Of a stretch of 64,000 nucleotides of DNA, positions 42,372 to 51,341 are shown piece after piece; positions within the stretch are counted from its first letter, which is position 1; every line of letters starts with the position of its first letter. Source of the DNA: an uncultured Pelagibacteraceae bacterium (GTDB lineage Bacteria > Pseudomonadota > Alphaproteobacteria > Pelagibacterales > Pelagibacteraceae); NCBI GenBank assembly GCA_902614355.1, contig CACMKP010000001.1, positions 1 to 64,000 of the forward strand, read 5' to 3'. The notes below the pieces were generated by a model that ran no database searches, was not told the origin of the DNA, and saw only the letters and a program-made list of their open reading frames with translations. The position numbers and the translations under genes are program-made.

Positions 42372-44138
42372 TTAATTAAATTTAAAATTCATGATATTTG
42401 AACTTCCCGAGATGGCAGATTTATAATGTTGTTCAGCTCTCGGCAGAACTTTTTCAAAATAAAATTTTGCAGTATTTATTTTATCTTCATGAAACTTTTT
42501 ATTTTCCTCAAAATCTTTAAAACTTACAGTTAAAACTTTTACCCAAGAAAAAGCTAAAGATATATAACCAAGTGTCTTCAAATAATCATTGGCGGCTGCA
42601 CTGACATCATCTTTGTTAGTCTTTATTTTATCAATAGTCCAGTCACTAAATTTTTTTAAAATTCCTAAATTATAATTTAATGTATCAACAAATGGCTTCA
42701 TTTTTTCATCATCTGAATTAGTTTCAGATTTAATTAAATTCATAAATTTATCGACTATGTTTCCATTCTTAGTTGACAGTTTTCTAAAAACTAAATCAGC
42801 TGCTTGTACTGAATTGGTTCCTTCATAAATCGGCGTAATCCTGTTATCTCTATACAACTGCTCTATACCTTGATCTTTTGTATAACCGTATCCACCAAAT
42901 ATTTGCATTGCATCACTCGTTATTTCCATTCCTAAATCAGAAAATAACGATTTTACAACTGGTGTCATTAACGAGACCATATCCAAGGCCTCCTGTTTGA
43001 TCTTTTGATCATCATGATTTAAACTAACTTCGGTTTGTTGAGACAACCAGAAACATAACGCTCTTTCTCCCTCAATTATAGACTTCATGTTCAACAAAGT
43101 TTTTCTTATATCAGCATGCTCAATAATTGAGTCTGCTTTTCCATTTTCAGACTTATTATTATTGCTTTTTCCTTGTTTTCGCTCTTTTGCATAATTAAGA
43201 GAATTTTGATAAGCAATTTCTGAAATTCCTAAACCTTGAATACCTACAACAATTCTCTCTAGATTCATCATTGTGAACATTTGACTTAATCCCTTGTTTT
43301 TAGGGCCAATCATTATTCCTGTGGCCTCATCAAAATTTAATACACATGTAGCTGAACCCTTAATACCCATTTTTGTTTCTATTGATCCAGTAGATATCCC
43401 ATTTCTTGAGCCAACAGTTCCATCTTCTTTTACAATAAATTTTGGAACTAAGAATAAGCTTATTCCCTTAGTCCCTTTAGGCGAATCTGTTGCTCTTGCT
43501 ATTACCAAATGTATAATATTTTCTGTTAAATCATGATCACCCGAGGTAATAAATATTTTTTGCCCTGTGATTTTATATGTTCCATCTGGTTGTTCTACTG
43601 CCTTTGTTTTTAATAAACCTAAGTCTGTTCCACAGACTGGTTCGGTTAAACACATTGTGCCACTCCATTTGCCTTCAACCATTTTAGGAAGGTATTTTTC
43701 TTTTATTTCATCTGTAGCATGGTGATGAATACAATTATAAGCTCCTAAAGTTAATTCACTATAAAGTTTAAATGCTAGACTTGCAGATGAAATCATTTCA
43801 TCAAAAAATGCGCTAACAGTCCGAGGCATGCCTTGTCCTCCGTATTTTGGATCACAGGATAATGAAGTCCAACCGTCTTCTATATATTTTTGGTAAGCCT
43901 CTTTGTATCCTGGTGGAGTTCTTACAACTCCATTTTCTAAAATTGCAGGATTTTCATCTCCAGCTTTTGCGAGTGGCAAAATCAAATTTTGATTGATTTT
44001 TGCAGCTTCCTCTAAAATATCTTTTACTAGCTCTGGACTTACCTCTTTATATTTTTCCAGTTCATTATAGTTTTTATTGTCCCTTAATTTCTCAAAAAGA
44101 AACATCATATCATCAACTGGTGCTATATAGCTTGGCAT
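42372..44138 (-). CDS. dmdC: Acyl-CoA dehydrogenase, probable MMPA-CoA dehydrogenase DmdC
   Basis: FAD-dependent dehydrogenase of 588 residues that would oxidise MMPA-CoA to methylthioacryloyl-CoA. It is larger than ordinary acyl-CoA dehydrogenases (~385) because of extra N- and C-terminal parts, as in the DmdC/FadE-like group. Landmarks are MCLTEPVCGTDLG (about 162-174), GQKIFITSGDHDL, GGYGYTKDQGIEQLYRD (about 412-428) and the catalytic Glu in YEGTNSVQ (about 437). It starts the dmdCBA segment, 26 bases after leuB. The hydratase step (DmdD or AcuH) is not in the window. Confidence 0.86.
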   Translation of the reverse strand: MPSYIAPVDDMMFLFEKLRDNKNYNELEKYKEVSPELVKDILEEAAKINQNLILPLAKAGDENPAILENGVVRTPPGYKEAYQKYIEDGWTSLSCDPKYGGQGMPRTVSAFFDEMISSASLAFKLYSELTLGAYNCIHHHATDEIKEKYLPKMVEGKWSGTMCLTEPVCGTDLGLLKTKAVEQPDGTYKITGQKIFITSGDHDLTENIIHLVIARATDSPKGTKGISLFLVPKFIVKEDGTVGSRNGISTGSIETKMGIKGSATCVLNFDEATGIMIGPKNKGLSQMFTMMNLERIVVGIQGLGISEIAYQNSLNYAKERKQGKSNNNKSENGKADSIIEHADIRKTLLNMKSIIEGERALCFWLSQQTEVSLNHDDQKIKQEALDMVSLMTPVVKSLFSDLGMEITSDAMQIFGGYGYTKDQGIEQLYRDNRITPIYEGTNSVQAADLVFRKLSTKNGNIVDKFMNLIKSETNSDDEKMKPFVDTLNYNLGILKKFSDWTIDKIKTNKDDVSAAANDYLKTLGYISLAFSWVKVLTVSFKDFEENKKFHEDKINTAKFYFEKVLPRAEQHYKSAISGSSNIMNFKFN

Positions 44139-44164
44139 ATTTAAAGTTTAAAATAATTAATTAA

Positions 44165-45271
44165 TTATTGCAATTTTGAAATGATCGCATCACCCATTTT
44201 AGATGTTGATATTTCTTTCATTCCCTTGGATAGAATATCTTTGGTTCTTAAACCATCATTTAAGACATCCTGAACAGCTTTTTCTAAGCCTTCTGCCTCT
44301 TTATCAAGGTCCAAGGAGTATCTTAAAGCCATTGCAAAGCTTAAAATTGTTGCTATTGGATTTGCTAGACCTTTTCCTGCTATATCAGGTGCAGACCCAT
44401 GAATAGGCTCATACATCGCTCTCATTTCTCCATCTTTATTTTTTGCACCTAATGAAGCTGAGGGTAATAATCCTAATGAACCTGTTAACATTGAAGCTTG
44501 GTCTGAAAGCATATCCCCAAAAAGATTATCTGTGACAATGACATCAAATTGTTTCGGATTTCTTAATAACTGCATTGCACAATTGTCGGCAAGCATATGA
44601 CTTAATTCCACATCTTTATACTCCTTTTCATGAAGTGCTTGAACCTCCTCTTTCCATAATTGTCCAGCCTCCATTACATTAGATTTTTCACAAGATGTAA
44701 CTTTATTTGATCTTTTTTTCGCTAAATCAAAAGCTACTCTTGCTACTCTTGTAATTTCACTACTTGTGTAAGTGTGAGTATTTATTCCTTTTCTTTCACC
44801 ATTTTCAATTGGTTTAATACCTCTAGGTTCACCAAAATAAATTCCACCAGTCAACTCTCTCACGATCATAATATCTAATCCTGAGACGATCTCAGGTTTT
44901 AATGTAGATGCTTCAACTAATTGTTTGAAACAGATAGCGGGTCTTAAGTTTGCAAATAATTTTAATTCTTTTCTCAATTTTAAAAGTGCTCTCTCTGGTT
45001 TTTTTGAAAATTCAACATTATCCCATTTAGGTCCTCCAACTGCACCAAGCATAACAGCTTCACTTTCCAAGGCTTTATAAAAAACTTCGTCAGTAATCGG
45101 TGTCCCATGTTTGTCATAAGAACAACCTCCTGCTAAATCTTCATCGATTTCAAAATCTAAAGATTTTTTATCGTTGAACCAATTTATTATTTTTTTAACT
45201 TCACCAATAACTTCTGGTCCAATACCGTCTCCTGGCAATAAAAGGATTTTTCTTTTTTTAACTTTAATCAT
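44165..45271 (-). CDS. leuB: 3-isopropylmalate dehydrogenase
   Basis: NAD-dependent oxidative decarboxylation in leucine synthesis. The 368-residue protein has [15 protein letters not shown] (about 11-25), the Arg-rich substrate site FANLRPA (about 105) and [15 protein letters not shown] (about 136-150), [15 protein letters not shown] (about 289) and [15 protein letters not shown] (about 245). It starts inside the leuD end (8-base overlap), giving leuC-leuD-leuB. Isocitrate dehydrogenase and tartrate dehydrogenase are excluded by context and these motifs. Confidence 0.96.
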   Translation of the reverse strand: MIKVKKRKILLLPGDGIGPEVIGEVKKIINWFNDKKSLDFEIDEDLAGGCSYDKHGTPITDEVFYKALESEAVMLGAVGGPKWDNVEFSKKPERALLKLRKELKLFANLRPAICFKQLVEASTLKPEIVSGLDIMIVRELTGGIYFGEPRGIKPIENGERKGINTHTYTSSEITRVARVAFDLAKKRSNKVTSCEKSNVMEAGQLWKEEVQALHEKEYKDVELSHMLADNCAMQLLRNPKQFDVIVTDNLFGDMLSDQASMLTGSLGLLPSASLGAKNKDGEMRAMYEPIHGSAPDIAGKGLANPIATILSFAMALRYSLDLDKEAEGLEKAVQDVLNDGLRTKDILSKGMKEISTSKMGDAIISKLQ

Positions 45272-45869
45272 TAAAGATCCAAGGCTTTTTATTTTTTAGA
45301 TCTTTTTCGAAGTTTTCAATTTTGTCAGATTTTTTTAAAGATAAAGCTATGTCATCTAATCCCTCTAAAAGACATTTTTTCTTAAATGGGTCAATTTTAA
45401 ATTTAACCTCGTTGTTTCCGTAAACAATTTTCTCCTCGTTGAGATCCACAAAAATTTCCTCTTTTCTGTTGGTATACTCTGATAACTCCTTTATTTTTTC
45501 ATCATCTAGTGTGATTGGTAAAATTCCATTCTTAAAACAATTATTATGAAAAATATCAGCAAAACTTGAGCTTATAACACAAGTAATACCAAAATCTAAT
45601 AATGCCCATGGTGCGTGCTCTCTTGATGAACCACAGCCAAAATTTTTTCCTGCAATTAGAATTTTTGAATTATTGAATGGATCTTTATTTAAAATGAAAT
45701 CATTTATTTCTTTACCATTATCATCATATCTCATCTCAAAAAATAAATTTTTACCCAATCCAGTTCTCTTAATTGTTTTAAGAAATTGTTTTGGAATAAT
45801 CATATCTGTATCAATATTTACTATCGGTAAATAAGCTGGGATACTTTTTAATGTGCTAAATTTTTGCAT
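45264..45869 (-). CDS. leuD: 3-isopropylmalate dehydratase small subunit
   Basis: Swivel subunit of isopropylmalate isomerase, 201 residues. Family motifs are [22 protein letters not shown] (about 18-38, short landmark [11 protein letters not shown]), [16 protein letters not shown] (about 73-88) and FKNGILPI (about 112). It starts directly after the leuC stop with no gap and overlaps leuB by 8 bases. Normal length. Confidence 0.96.
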   Translation of the reverse strand: MQKFSTLKSIPAYLPIVNIDTDMIIPKQFLKTIKRTGLGKNLFFEMRYDDNGKEINDFILNKDPFNNSKILIAGKNFGCGSSREHAPWALLDFGITCVISSSFADIFHNNCFKNGILPITLDDEKIKELSEYTNRKEEIFVDLNEEKIVYGNNEVKFKIDPFKKKCLLEGLDDIALSLKKSDKIENFEKDLKNKKPWIFND

Positions 45870-47273
45870 TTAATTTTGATACTTTCTCACATCATCAAGG
45901 CTGCCTGATATTGCAGCAGCTGCAGCCATTCCAGGACTAACTAAATGAGTTCTTCCACCTCTTCCTTGTCTTCCTTCAAAATTCCTATTTGAGGTAGAGG
46001 CACATCTTTCTTCAGGTTTCAACTTGTCTGCATTCATGGCTAAACACATTGAGCAACCTGGTTCTCTCCATTCAAATCCTGAATTAACAAAGATTTTATC
46101 TAATCCTTCTTGTTCTGCTTGTTGTTTTACCAATCCAGATCCTGGAACTACCATTGCATGAACATGGGAAGCTATCTTTTTATCTTTTAAAATCTTCGCT
46201 GCTTCTCTTAGATCCTCAATTCTACCATTTGTGCAACTACCTATAAAAACTTTATCTATTTTGATATCTCTGGCTGACATATCAGGTTTAAGACCCATAT
46301 ATTTTAAGGATCTCTCTATGGAATTTTTACGGTCCTCGTCTTTTTCTTCACTTGGATTTGGAACTTTGCCGTCAATCGTAATTACATCTTGAGGCGAAGT
46401 TCCCCAAGTTATCATTGGCAAAATTTCGTTAGCCTGCAAACTTACTTCTTTATCAAAGCTTGCATCATCATCAGTTTTTAAACTTTGCCAATGTTCTAAA
46501 GCTTTATTCCATTTTTCCCCTTTTGGTGACATTGGTTTTCCTTCTAAATATTTAAATATTTTTTCATCTGGTGCTATTAATCCAGCTCTTGCGCCACCTT
46601 CTATTGTCATATTGCATATCGTCATTCTTTGTTCAACGCTTAGCGACCTTATTAAATCGCCTGCATATTCAACAACACAACCTGTGCCACCTGCGGTTCC
46701 AATTTTTCCAATTATTTGTAAAATAACATCTTTTGAAGTGACACCTACAGGAAGTTTACCATTAACATTTATTCTAAAATTTTTTGCTTTTTTTTGAACA
46801 AGTGTTTGAGTTGCTAAAACATGTTCTACCTCTGAAGTTCCAATTCCGAAGGCTAAAGCACCAAATGCTCCATGGGTTGCAGTATGGCTATCCCCACAAA
46901 CTATAACTGTTCCGGGTTGTGTAAAACCCTGCTCTGGACCAGTTACATGAACAATACCTTGTCGCTTATCATTCATGCTAAAAAGTTTAATACCAAATTC
47001 TTTGCAATTTTCCTCTAAGGTCTCTACCTGAATTTTAGATTCATGATCTGAAATACCCTTTGATCTATCGGTTGTTGGCACATTATGGTCTGCCACAGCT
47101 AAAGTTAATTTTGGGTGCCTGACTTTTCTTTGAGTATTTCTAAGTCCCTCAAAAGCTTGTGGGCTGGTAACCTCATGGACCAAATGTCTATCAACAAATA
47201 ATAATGCTGTTCCATCATCTTGTTGATGTACTAAATGGTCATTCCAAATTTTATCATAAAGAGTATTAGGCAT
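45870..47273 (-). CDS. leuC: 3-isopropylmalate dehydratase large subunit
   Basis: Aconitase-family catalytic subunit with a [4Fe-4S] cluster, 467 residues. It opens [37 protein letters not shown] (landmark [17 protein letters not shown]). Cluster cysteines are in [12 protein letters not shown] (about 349) and [11 protein letters not shown] (about 409 and 412). [13 protein letters not shown] (about 126) also fits. It follows rplS by 11 bases, an order common in alphaproteobacteria. Confidence 0.96.
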   Translation of the reverse strand: MPNTLYDKIWNDHLVHQQDDGTALLFVDRHLVHEVTSPQAFEGLRNTQRKVRHPKLTLAVADHNVPTTDRSKGISDHESKIQVETLEENCKEFGIKLFSMNDKRQGIVHVTGPEQGFTQPGTVIVCGDSHTATHGAFGALAFGIGTSEVEHVLATQTLVQKKAKNFRINVNGKLPVGVTSKDVILQIIGKIGTAGGTGCVVEYAGDLIRSLSVEQRMTICNMTIEGGARAGLIAPDEKIFKYLEGKPMSPKGEKWNKALEHWQSLKTDDDASFDKEVSLQANEILPMITWGTSPQDVITIDGKVPNPSEEKDEDRKNSIERSLKYMGLKPDMSARDIKIDKVFIGSCTNGRIEDLREAAKILKDKKIASHVHAMVVPGSGLVKQQAEQEGLDKIFVNSGFEWREPGCSMCLAMNADKLKPEERCASTSNRNFEGRQGRGGRTHLVSPGMAAAAAISGSLDDVRKYQN

Positions 47274-47284
47274 TGAGAAAAAAA

Positions 47285-47860
47285 TTATTTTTTTTCTTGT
47301 AAGTTTTCAAGCTTTTTTTCTGTACTAGTTTCGGCCTTAGGGGCATCTTTTTTAACTTCATTTCTTGAAGTTTCGTCTATTTTTGGCTCAACCGCTGGCG
47401 CAGCCTCATTTTTAATTTCTGAAGTATTTTCTTTAGTGATTGGAGCTAAATTTTCCTCAGTTACTGTTTCTGGTTTAACATCAACATCGATACCAATTTT
47501 TTTTCTAATTTTTTCGGCAATCCTTGCTGACTTCCCAGTTCTATCTCTTAAATAGTAAAGTTTTGCTCTTCTTACTTTTCCAGATCGAATTACTTTAATT
47601 GAGTCAATCACAGTTCCAAACAATGGAAATGTTCTCTCAACTCCCTCACCGAATGAAATTTTTCTGACAGTAAATGAGGAGTTTAAGTCTCTGCTTTTTT
47701 TAGCAATACATACTCCTTCAAAATACTGAATTCTTTCTTTTTTACCCTCTGTAATTCTTACCCCAACCTTTACAACATCTCCTGGAAAAAATTCAGGTAT
47801 CTTTTTTTCAGAGAGAATCTTTTTAACGTTGTTTCGGTTAATTTCTTCTATTGTTTTCAT
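47285..47860 (-). CDS. rplS: 50S ribosomal protein bL19, with long acidic/Lys/Ala-rich tail
   Basis: Large-subunit protein at the subunit interface. The core ([46 protein letters not shown], and [18 protein letters not shown]; short landmarks only) is canonical bL19 and normally about 115 residues. Here it is followed by about 75 low-complexity residues rich in Glu, Lys, Ala and Pro. The ATG at 47860 is preferred; an upstream TTG at 47875 would add five residues. It lies one gene after trmD, the standard rpsP-trmD-rplS order. Confidence 0.93.
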   Translation of the reverse strand: MKTIEEINRNNVKKILSEKKIPEFFPGDVVKVGVRITEGKKERIQYFEGVCIAKKSRDLNSSFTVRKISFGEGVERTFPLFGTVIDSIKVIRSGKVRRAKLYYLRDRTGKSARIAEKIRKKIGIDVDVKPETVTEENLAPITKENTSEIKNEAAPAVEPKIDETSRNEVKKDAPKAETSTEKKLENLQEKK

Positions 47861-47876
47861 TTCAGTATTTATCAAT

Positions 47877-48563
47877 TTAATCTTTCTTATATTTTTGCCA
47901 CAAATCTGGTCTTCGGTCGCGTGTTATAGCCTCAGATTGAGATAAACGCCAGTCTTTAATTTTACTGTGGTCTCCAGATAATAACACTTCTGGCACTGCT
48001 TTTTCTTCCCATATTTGAGGTTTTGTGAACTGCGGATACTCTAAAAGGCCATTTTCAAAAGTTTCATCAGCCGAGGATTTATCATTTCCTAAAACCCCTG
48101 GTAAAAGTCTTAATACGCTATCTAGAATAACCAAAGCTGCCGTTTCTCCTCCAGACAATACATAATCTCCAATGCTCACCTCTTCAATATTTCTTGTACC
48201 CAAAACTCTTTCATCAACACCCTCAAACTGTCCACAAATCAAAGAAAATGATTTTTCTTTAGATAAATCTTGTGCAAATTTTTGATCAAATCTTTTACCT
48301 TTTGGTGAAAGATAAAAAATTCTATCTCCCTTATTTACATTTTGATCAATAGAATTCGCCAAGACATCTGGTTTAATTAACATACCTGTCCCACCACCGT
48401 AAGGAGTATCATCAACTGTTTTATGTTTATCTTGAGCAGAGTCTCTAATATTAATTACTTTTAAGCTCCATAACTTTTTAACCATTGCTTTACTGTAAAT
48501 ACCTTTATTTAAAGGCCCAGGGAAAACTTCTGGATAAAGTGTAAATACTTGAGCTTGAATCAT
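47877..48563 (-). CDS. trmD: tRNA (guanine-N1)-methyltransferase
   Basis: Forms m1G37 in tRNAs reading CNN codons and prevents +1 frameshifts. The 228-residue protein opens with [14 protein letters not shown] and has the trefoil-knot SAM site: [11 protein letters not shown] (about 85), [11 protein letters not shown] (about 112), [11 protein letters not shown] (about 131-141) and YPQFTKP. It lies 14 bases after rpsP and 1-16 bases before rplS, depending on the rplS start. Confidence 0.96.
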   Translation of the reverse strand: MIQAQVFTLYPEVFPGPLNKGIYSKAMVKKLWSLKVINIRDSAQDKHKTVDDTPYGGGTGMLIKPDVLANSIDQNVNKGDRIFYLSPKGKRFDQKFAQDLSKEKSFSLICGQFEGVDERVLGTRNIEEVSIGDYVLSGGETAALVILDSVLRLLPGVLGNDKSSADETFENGLLEYPQFTKPQIWEEKAVPEVLLSGDHSKIKDWRLSQSEAITRDRRPDLWQKYKKD

Positions 48564-48577
48564 AAATAATCTTTGTA

Positions 48578-48982
48578 TTATTTCTTTTCCTCTTTTTTAG
48601 CTTCTGCTTTTGGAGCTTCCTCTTTTTTAGCTTCTGCTTTTGGAGCTTCCTCTTTTTTAGCTTCATCACTGCCTTCTTTTTTTCGATCTTTTTTTGGAAT
48701 AGCTTTCTGAGGATTATTTCCATTCGCCGGCATAGGCATTAATTCATTTTCACCTAAAATTCTTGCTACTCTAGTTGTTGGTTGTGCACCTTGACCCAAC
48801 CAATACTTTATTCGTTCTGCTTCTAATCCAATTCTTTCCTTTTTTTCCTTTGGTAATAGTGGATTAAAAAATCCCACTTTCTCTATAAATCTACCATCTC
48901 TTGCAAAACGACTGTCTGCAACAACTACTTTATAAACGGGTCTTTTCTTAGTTCCGCCTCTTGATAATCTTAACTTTAACAT
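48578..48982 (-). CDS. rpsP: 30S ribosomal protein bS16, with repeat-bearing extension
   Basis: Small-subunit assembly protein, recognised from MLKLRLSRGGTKKRP, YKVVVADSRFARDGRFIE and GFFNPL. bS16 is typically 80-90 residues; this one is 134 residues. The last ~45 are low-complexity Lys/Glu/Ala/Pro, including a duplicated ten-residue KKEEAPKAEA unit encoded by a 30-base tandem DNA repeat. It is 14 bases after ffh and 14 before trmD. Confidence 0.94.
   Translation of the reverse strand: MLKLRLSRGGTKKRPVYKVVVADSRFARDGRFIEKVGFFNPLLPKEKKERIGLEAERIKYWLGQGAQPTTRVARILGENELMPMPANGNNPQKAIPKKDRKKEGSDEAKKEEAPKAEAKKEEAPKAEAKKEEKK
48591..48660 (-). repeat. In-frame 30-bp tandem repeat inside rpsP
   Basis: The segments 48601-48630 and 48631-48660 are identical, and the ten bases 48591-48600 repeat the end of the unit. 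The 30-base period is a multiple of three, so each copy adds ten residues (KKEEAPKAEA) without breaking the frame. It is likely unstable by slippage, so copy number may vary between strains. Confidence 0.95.
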
Positions 48983-48996
48983 TCACTCTCCTTCTT

Positions 48997-50355
48997 TTAC
49001 TTTAATTGATTAAATAATTCTGGAGGTATTCCTTTGTCAGTCATACCTTTCAGATTACCCTTTGACATCTTTTTCATCATTTCAGACATCAATTTAAATT
49101 GTTTTAACAACTTATTGATAGTGGCTGGATCTGTCCCAGAACCATTAGCAATTCTTTTTTTTCTAGAACCATCAATTATCTTTGGGTTCTCTCTCTCTTT
49201 TTTTGTCATAGACAATATTATAGCTTCATTCTTTGTAATAATACTCTCATCAATTCCAGCCGCATCCATTTGTGATTTAACTTTTGAAACACCAGGCATA
49301 AAAGACATGATGCCTTCTATTCCACCCATTTTTTTCATTTGTCTTAGTTGTGCTAAATAATCTTCCATAGAGAATTGCCCCTTTTTTAAATTCTCTTCTG
49401 CCTTTTTAATATTTTCTTCTCCAAGATCTTGAGCCGCTTTCTCTACTAGAGAAACAATATCTCCCATCCCTAAAATTCTATTAGCAATTCTATCTGGATG
49501 AAAAACCTCAAGATTATTAATTTTTTCTCCTATACCCAAAAATTTAATTGGTACTTGTGAGATAAATTTCATACTAACTGCGGCTCCACCTCTTGCATCA
49601 CCATCAGCTCTTGTTAAAATAATACCAGAGAGATTTACAGTATCTTTAAATTCTTTTGCTACGGATGCTGCTACTTGACCAGTCAAAGAGTCAGCAACTA
49701 AAAAGGTTTCAGCAGGTTTAATTATATTCTCGATTTGTTTTATTTCACTCATCATTTGCAAGTCTATTTGTGTTCTACCTGCTGTATCAAATAAAATGAC
49801 ATCAGCACCATTTAGATTTGCAGCACTAATTGCTCTTTGACAAATATCAGCTGGTTGTTGCCCTTCAATTATTGGCAAAGTTAAAATATTATTTTGTTCA
49901 CCTAAAGATTTTAATTGCTCTTGGGCGGCTGGCCTATAAATATCTAAACTCACCATCATAACTCTTTTTTTTTTGTTATTTTCCAAATATTTTGCAAGTT
50001 TAGCGGTAGTTGTAGTTTTACCAGAACCTTGTAGACCAACTAACATCATAGGCACTGGTGGTACGGCATTAAGATTTACATCATTATTTTTTTCACCTAA
50101 TAAAGATACTAATTCGTCGTAAACAATCTTAACAACCATATCGCCAGGAGATGTAGATCTGATGATTTCTTGTCCTAAAGCTTTAGGTTTAATTTTCTCA
50201 ATAAACTCTTTTGCAACATCAAGTGATACGTCAGCTTCTAATAAAGCTTGCCTAATGGATCTCAGACCTTCATCAACTTGACGCTCATCAAGCGAAGGTG
50301 CTTTTTTTAAAGAGGAAAAGACTTCCTCGAATTTATTTGTCAAATTTTCAAACAT
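48997..50355 (-). CDS. ffh: Signal recognition particle protein Ffh
   Basis: SRP54 GTPase that targets nascent inner-membrane proteins with 4.5S RNA. The start is placed at the ATG at 50355 (MFENLTNKFEEVFSSL), giving 452 residues, the usual length; an upstream frame extension to 50382 is rejected. It contains G1 GLQGSGKTTT (about 105), DTAGRTQ (about 190), TRADGDARGG (about 248) and a Met-rich M domain (MKKMGGIEGIMSFMPG, MSEMMKKMSKG). The leader upstream (50356-50516) is structured and shared with the divergent dapF. Confidence 0.97.
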   Translation of the reverse strand: MFENLTNKFEEVFSSLKKAPSLDERQVDEGLRSIRQALLEADVSLDVAKEFIEKIKPKALGQEIIRSTSPGDMVVKIVYDELVSLLGEKNNDVNLNAVPPVPMMLVGLQGSGKTTTTAKLAKYLENNKKKRVMMVSLDIYRPAAQEQLKSLGEQNNILTLPIIEGQQPADICQRAISAANLNGADVILFDTAGRTQIDLQMMSEIKQIENIIKPAETFLVADSLTGQVAASVAKEFKDTVNLSGIILTRADGDARGGAAVSMKFISQVPIKFLGIGEKINNLEVFHPDRIANRILGMGDIVSLVEKAAQDLGEENIKKAEENLKKGQFSMEDYLAQLRQMKKMGGIEGIMSFMPGVSKVKSQMDAAGIDESIITKNEAIILSMTKKERENPKIIDGSRKKRIANGSGTDPATINKLLKQFKLMSEMMKKMSKGNLKGMTDKGIPPELFNQLK

Positions 50356-50369
50356 ATTTATTTTACACA

Positions 50370-50456
50370 GCAGTAACTGCACTAGTGGGCGAACCCTCGC
50401 TGACTAGTGTCGATCTCTTTGTTTCCAAAGACACCGCAAATTTAACGTTTTTGCGG
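50370..50456 (-). other. Candidate structured RNA or leader upstream of ffh
   Basis: In 87 bases there are four adjacent inverted repeats. GCAG(50370-50373)/CTGC(50377-50380). CACTAGT(50380-50386)/ACTAGTG(50403-50409), with inner GCGA(50389-50392)/TCGC(50397-50400). GTGTC(50407-50411)/GACAC(50430-50434), enclosing CTTTG(50417-50421)/CAAAG(50426-50430) around a tetraloop that reads GAAA on the minus strand. CCGCAAA(50434-50440)/TTTGCGG(50450-50456). The GC content is visibly higher than its surroundings. It could be part of the ffh 5' leader or a separate small RNA. No match to the canonical 4.5S core was seen, and the biological role is unknown. Confidence 0.55.
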
Positions 50457-50470
50457 AAACTGGCACAAAC

Positions 50471-50476
50471 TATAAT
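50471..50476 (+). promoter_or_regulatory. Perfect -10 hexamer in the dapF-ffh divergent region
   Basis: TATAAT at 50471-50476 lies about 40 bases before the dapF ATG and would give a leader of some 34 bases. The -35 at usual spacing (TTTTTG, 50448-50453) is weak. The opposite strand reads TATTATAG over nearly the same bases, so the element may serve both directions. Confidence 0.45.
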
Positions 50477-50516
50477 AGAGGTTCAAAAAGTCAATAAATA
50501 AGTTAAATAACTATAT

Positions 50517-51341
50517 ATGAAGATAAGAGCTTTTAAAATGGATGGATTAGGTAATGATTTTGTCATCATTGATAATAGGCAAAAAATTACCGATTTAACT
50601 AAAGATCAGATTATAAAGATTTGTGATAGAAATTTTATTGGTTGTGATCAATTAATATTTATTGAGACCAGCAAATCAAGTGATGCGAATTTAAAATTTT
50701 TTAATTCTGATGGAGGGGAGTCTGGTGCATGTGGAAATGGCACTAGATGTGTTGCAAAATTAATCTCTGAAGAGACAAAAGCTGAAAAGATCATCTTATC
50801 TACTTTAAATGGAAGTTTAGAGTCAAAAATCTTAGATAAAAATGTTGTTACAACTGAAATTGGTAAAGCTAAATTACAATGGAACGAAATTCCCTTATCG
50901 GAAAAATTAGATACTAAAAATTTGAATATTGGGATCACTGATTTGAATAATAAAGAACATTTTGGTGGTACTGCTGTTAATGTTGGAAATCCACATATTA
51001 TTTTTTTTGTAAACGAAATTGAAAATTTTAGTATTGAAAAAATTGGACCCAAAATTGAAAATCATAAAATTTTTCCAGAAAAATGTAATGTTACAATTGC
51101 TAAAATAATTAATAAAAATTTGATTAAAGTGAAAGTATGGGAGAGAGGGGCTGGGCTAACCAAAGCATGTGGAACAGCTGCATGCGCAACTGCATTTGCC
51201 GGTAAATTAAACAATCTTAATGAAAATAAAACAGACATAGAATTTCAAACAGGTAAGTTATCAATTCTTATAGATGATAGAAATTCAATACACATGAAAG
51301 GACCTGTTTCAGAAATAAAAGAAATTGAGATCGAACTATAA
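50517..51341 (+). CDS. dapF: Diaminopimelate epimerase
   Basis: Cofactor-free racemisation of LL- to meso-diaminopimelate, for lysine and peptidoglycan. The 274-residue protein has the two catalytic cysteines in ESGACGNGTRC (about 72) and GLTKACGTAAC (about 219), both required. It opens FKMDGLGNDFVI. The ATG at 50517 follows the divergent ffh leader region and the stop overlaps the ftsY ATG by one base. Confidence 0.96.
   Translation: MKIRAFKMDGLGNDFVIIDNRQKITDLTKDQIIKICDRNFIGCDQLIFIETSKSSDANLKFFNSDGGESGACGNGTRCVAKLISEETKAEKIILSTLNGSLESKILDKNVVTTEIGKAKLQWNEIPLSEKLDTKNLNIGITDLNNKEHFGGTAVNVGNPHIIFFVNEIENFSIEKIGPKIENHKIFPEKCNVTIAKIINKNLIKVKVWERGAGLTKACGTAACATAFAGKLNNLNENKTDIEFQTGKLSILIDDRNSIHMKGPVSEIKEIEIEL

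Noticed and set aside
48591-48660. CRISPR-like direct repeat
   Set aside because: The units are contiguous, in frame and encode a Lys/Ala/Glu peptide inside rpsP; there are no spacers.
50380-50409. tRNA T-arm-like GGGTTCGCC on the minus strand
   Set aside because: No acceptor, anticodon or D arm can be formed around it, and there is no cloverleaf.
50370-50456. 4.5S SRP RNA beside ffh
   Set aside because: The conserved GGAAG / GCAGC core of bacterial SRP RNA is not present on either strand; only generic hairpins were seen.
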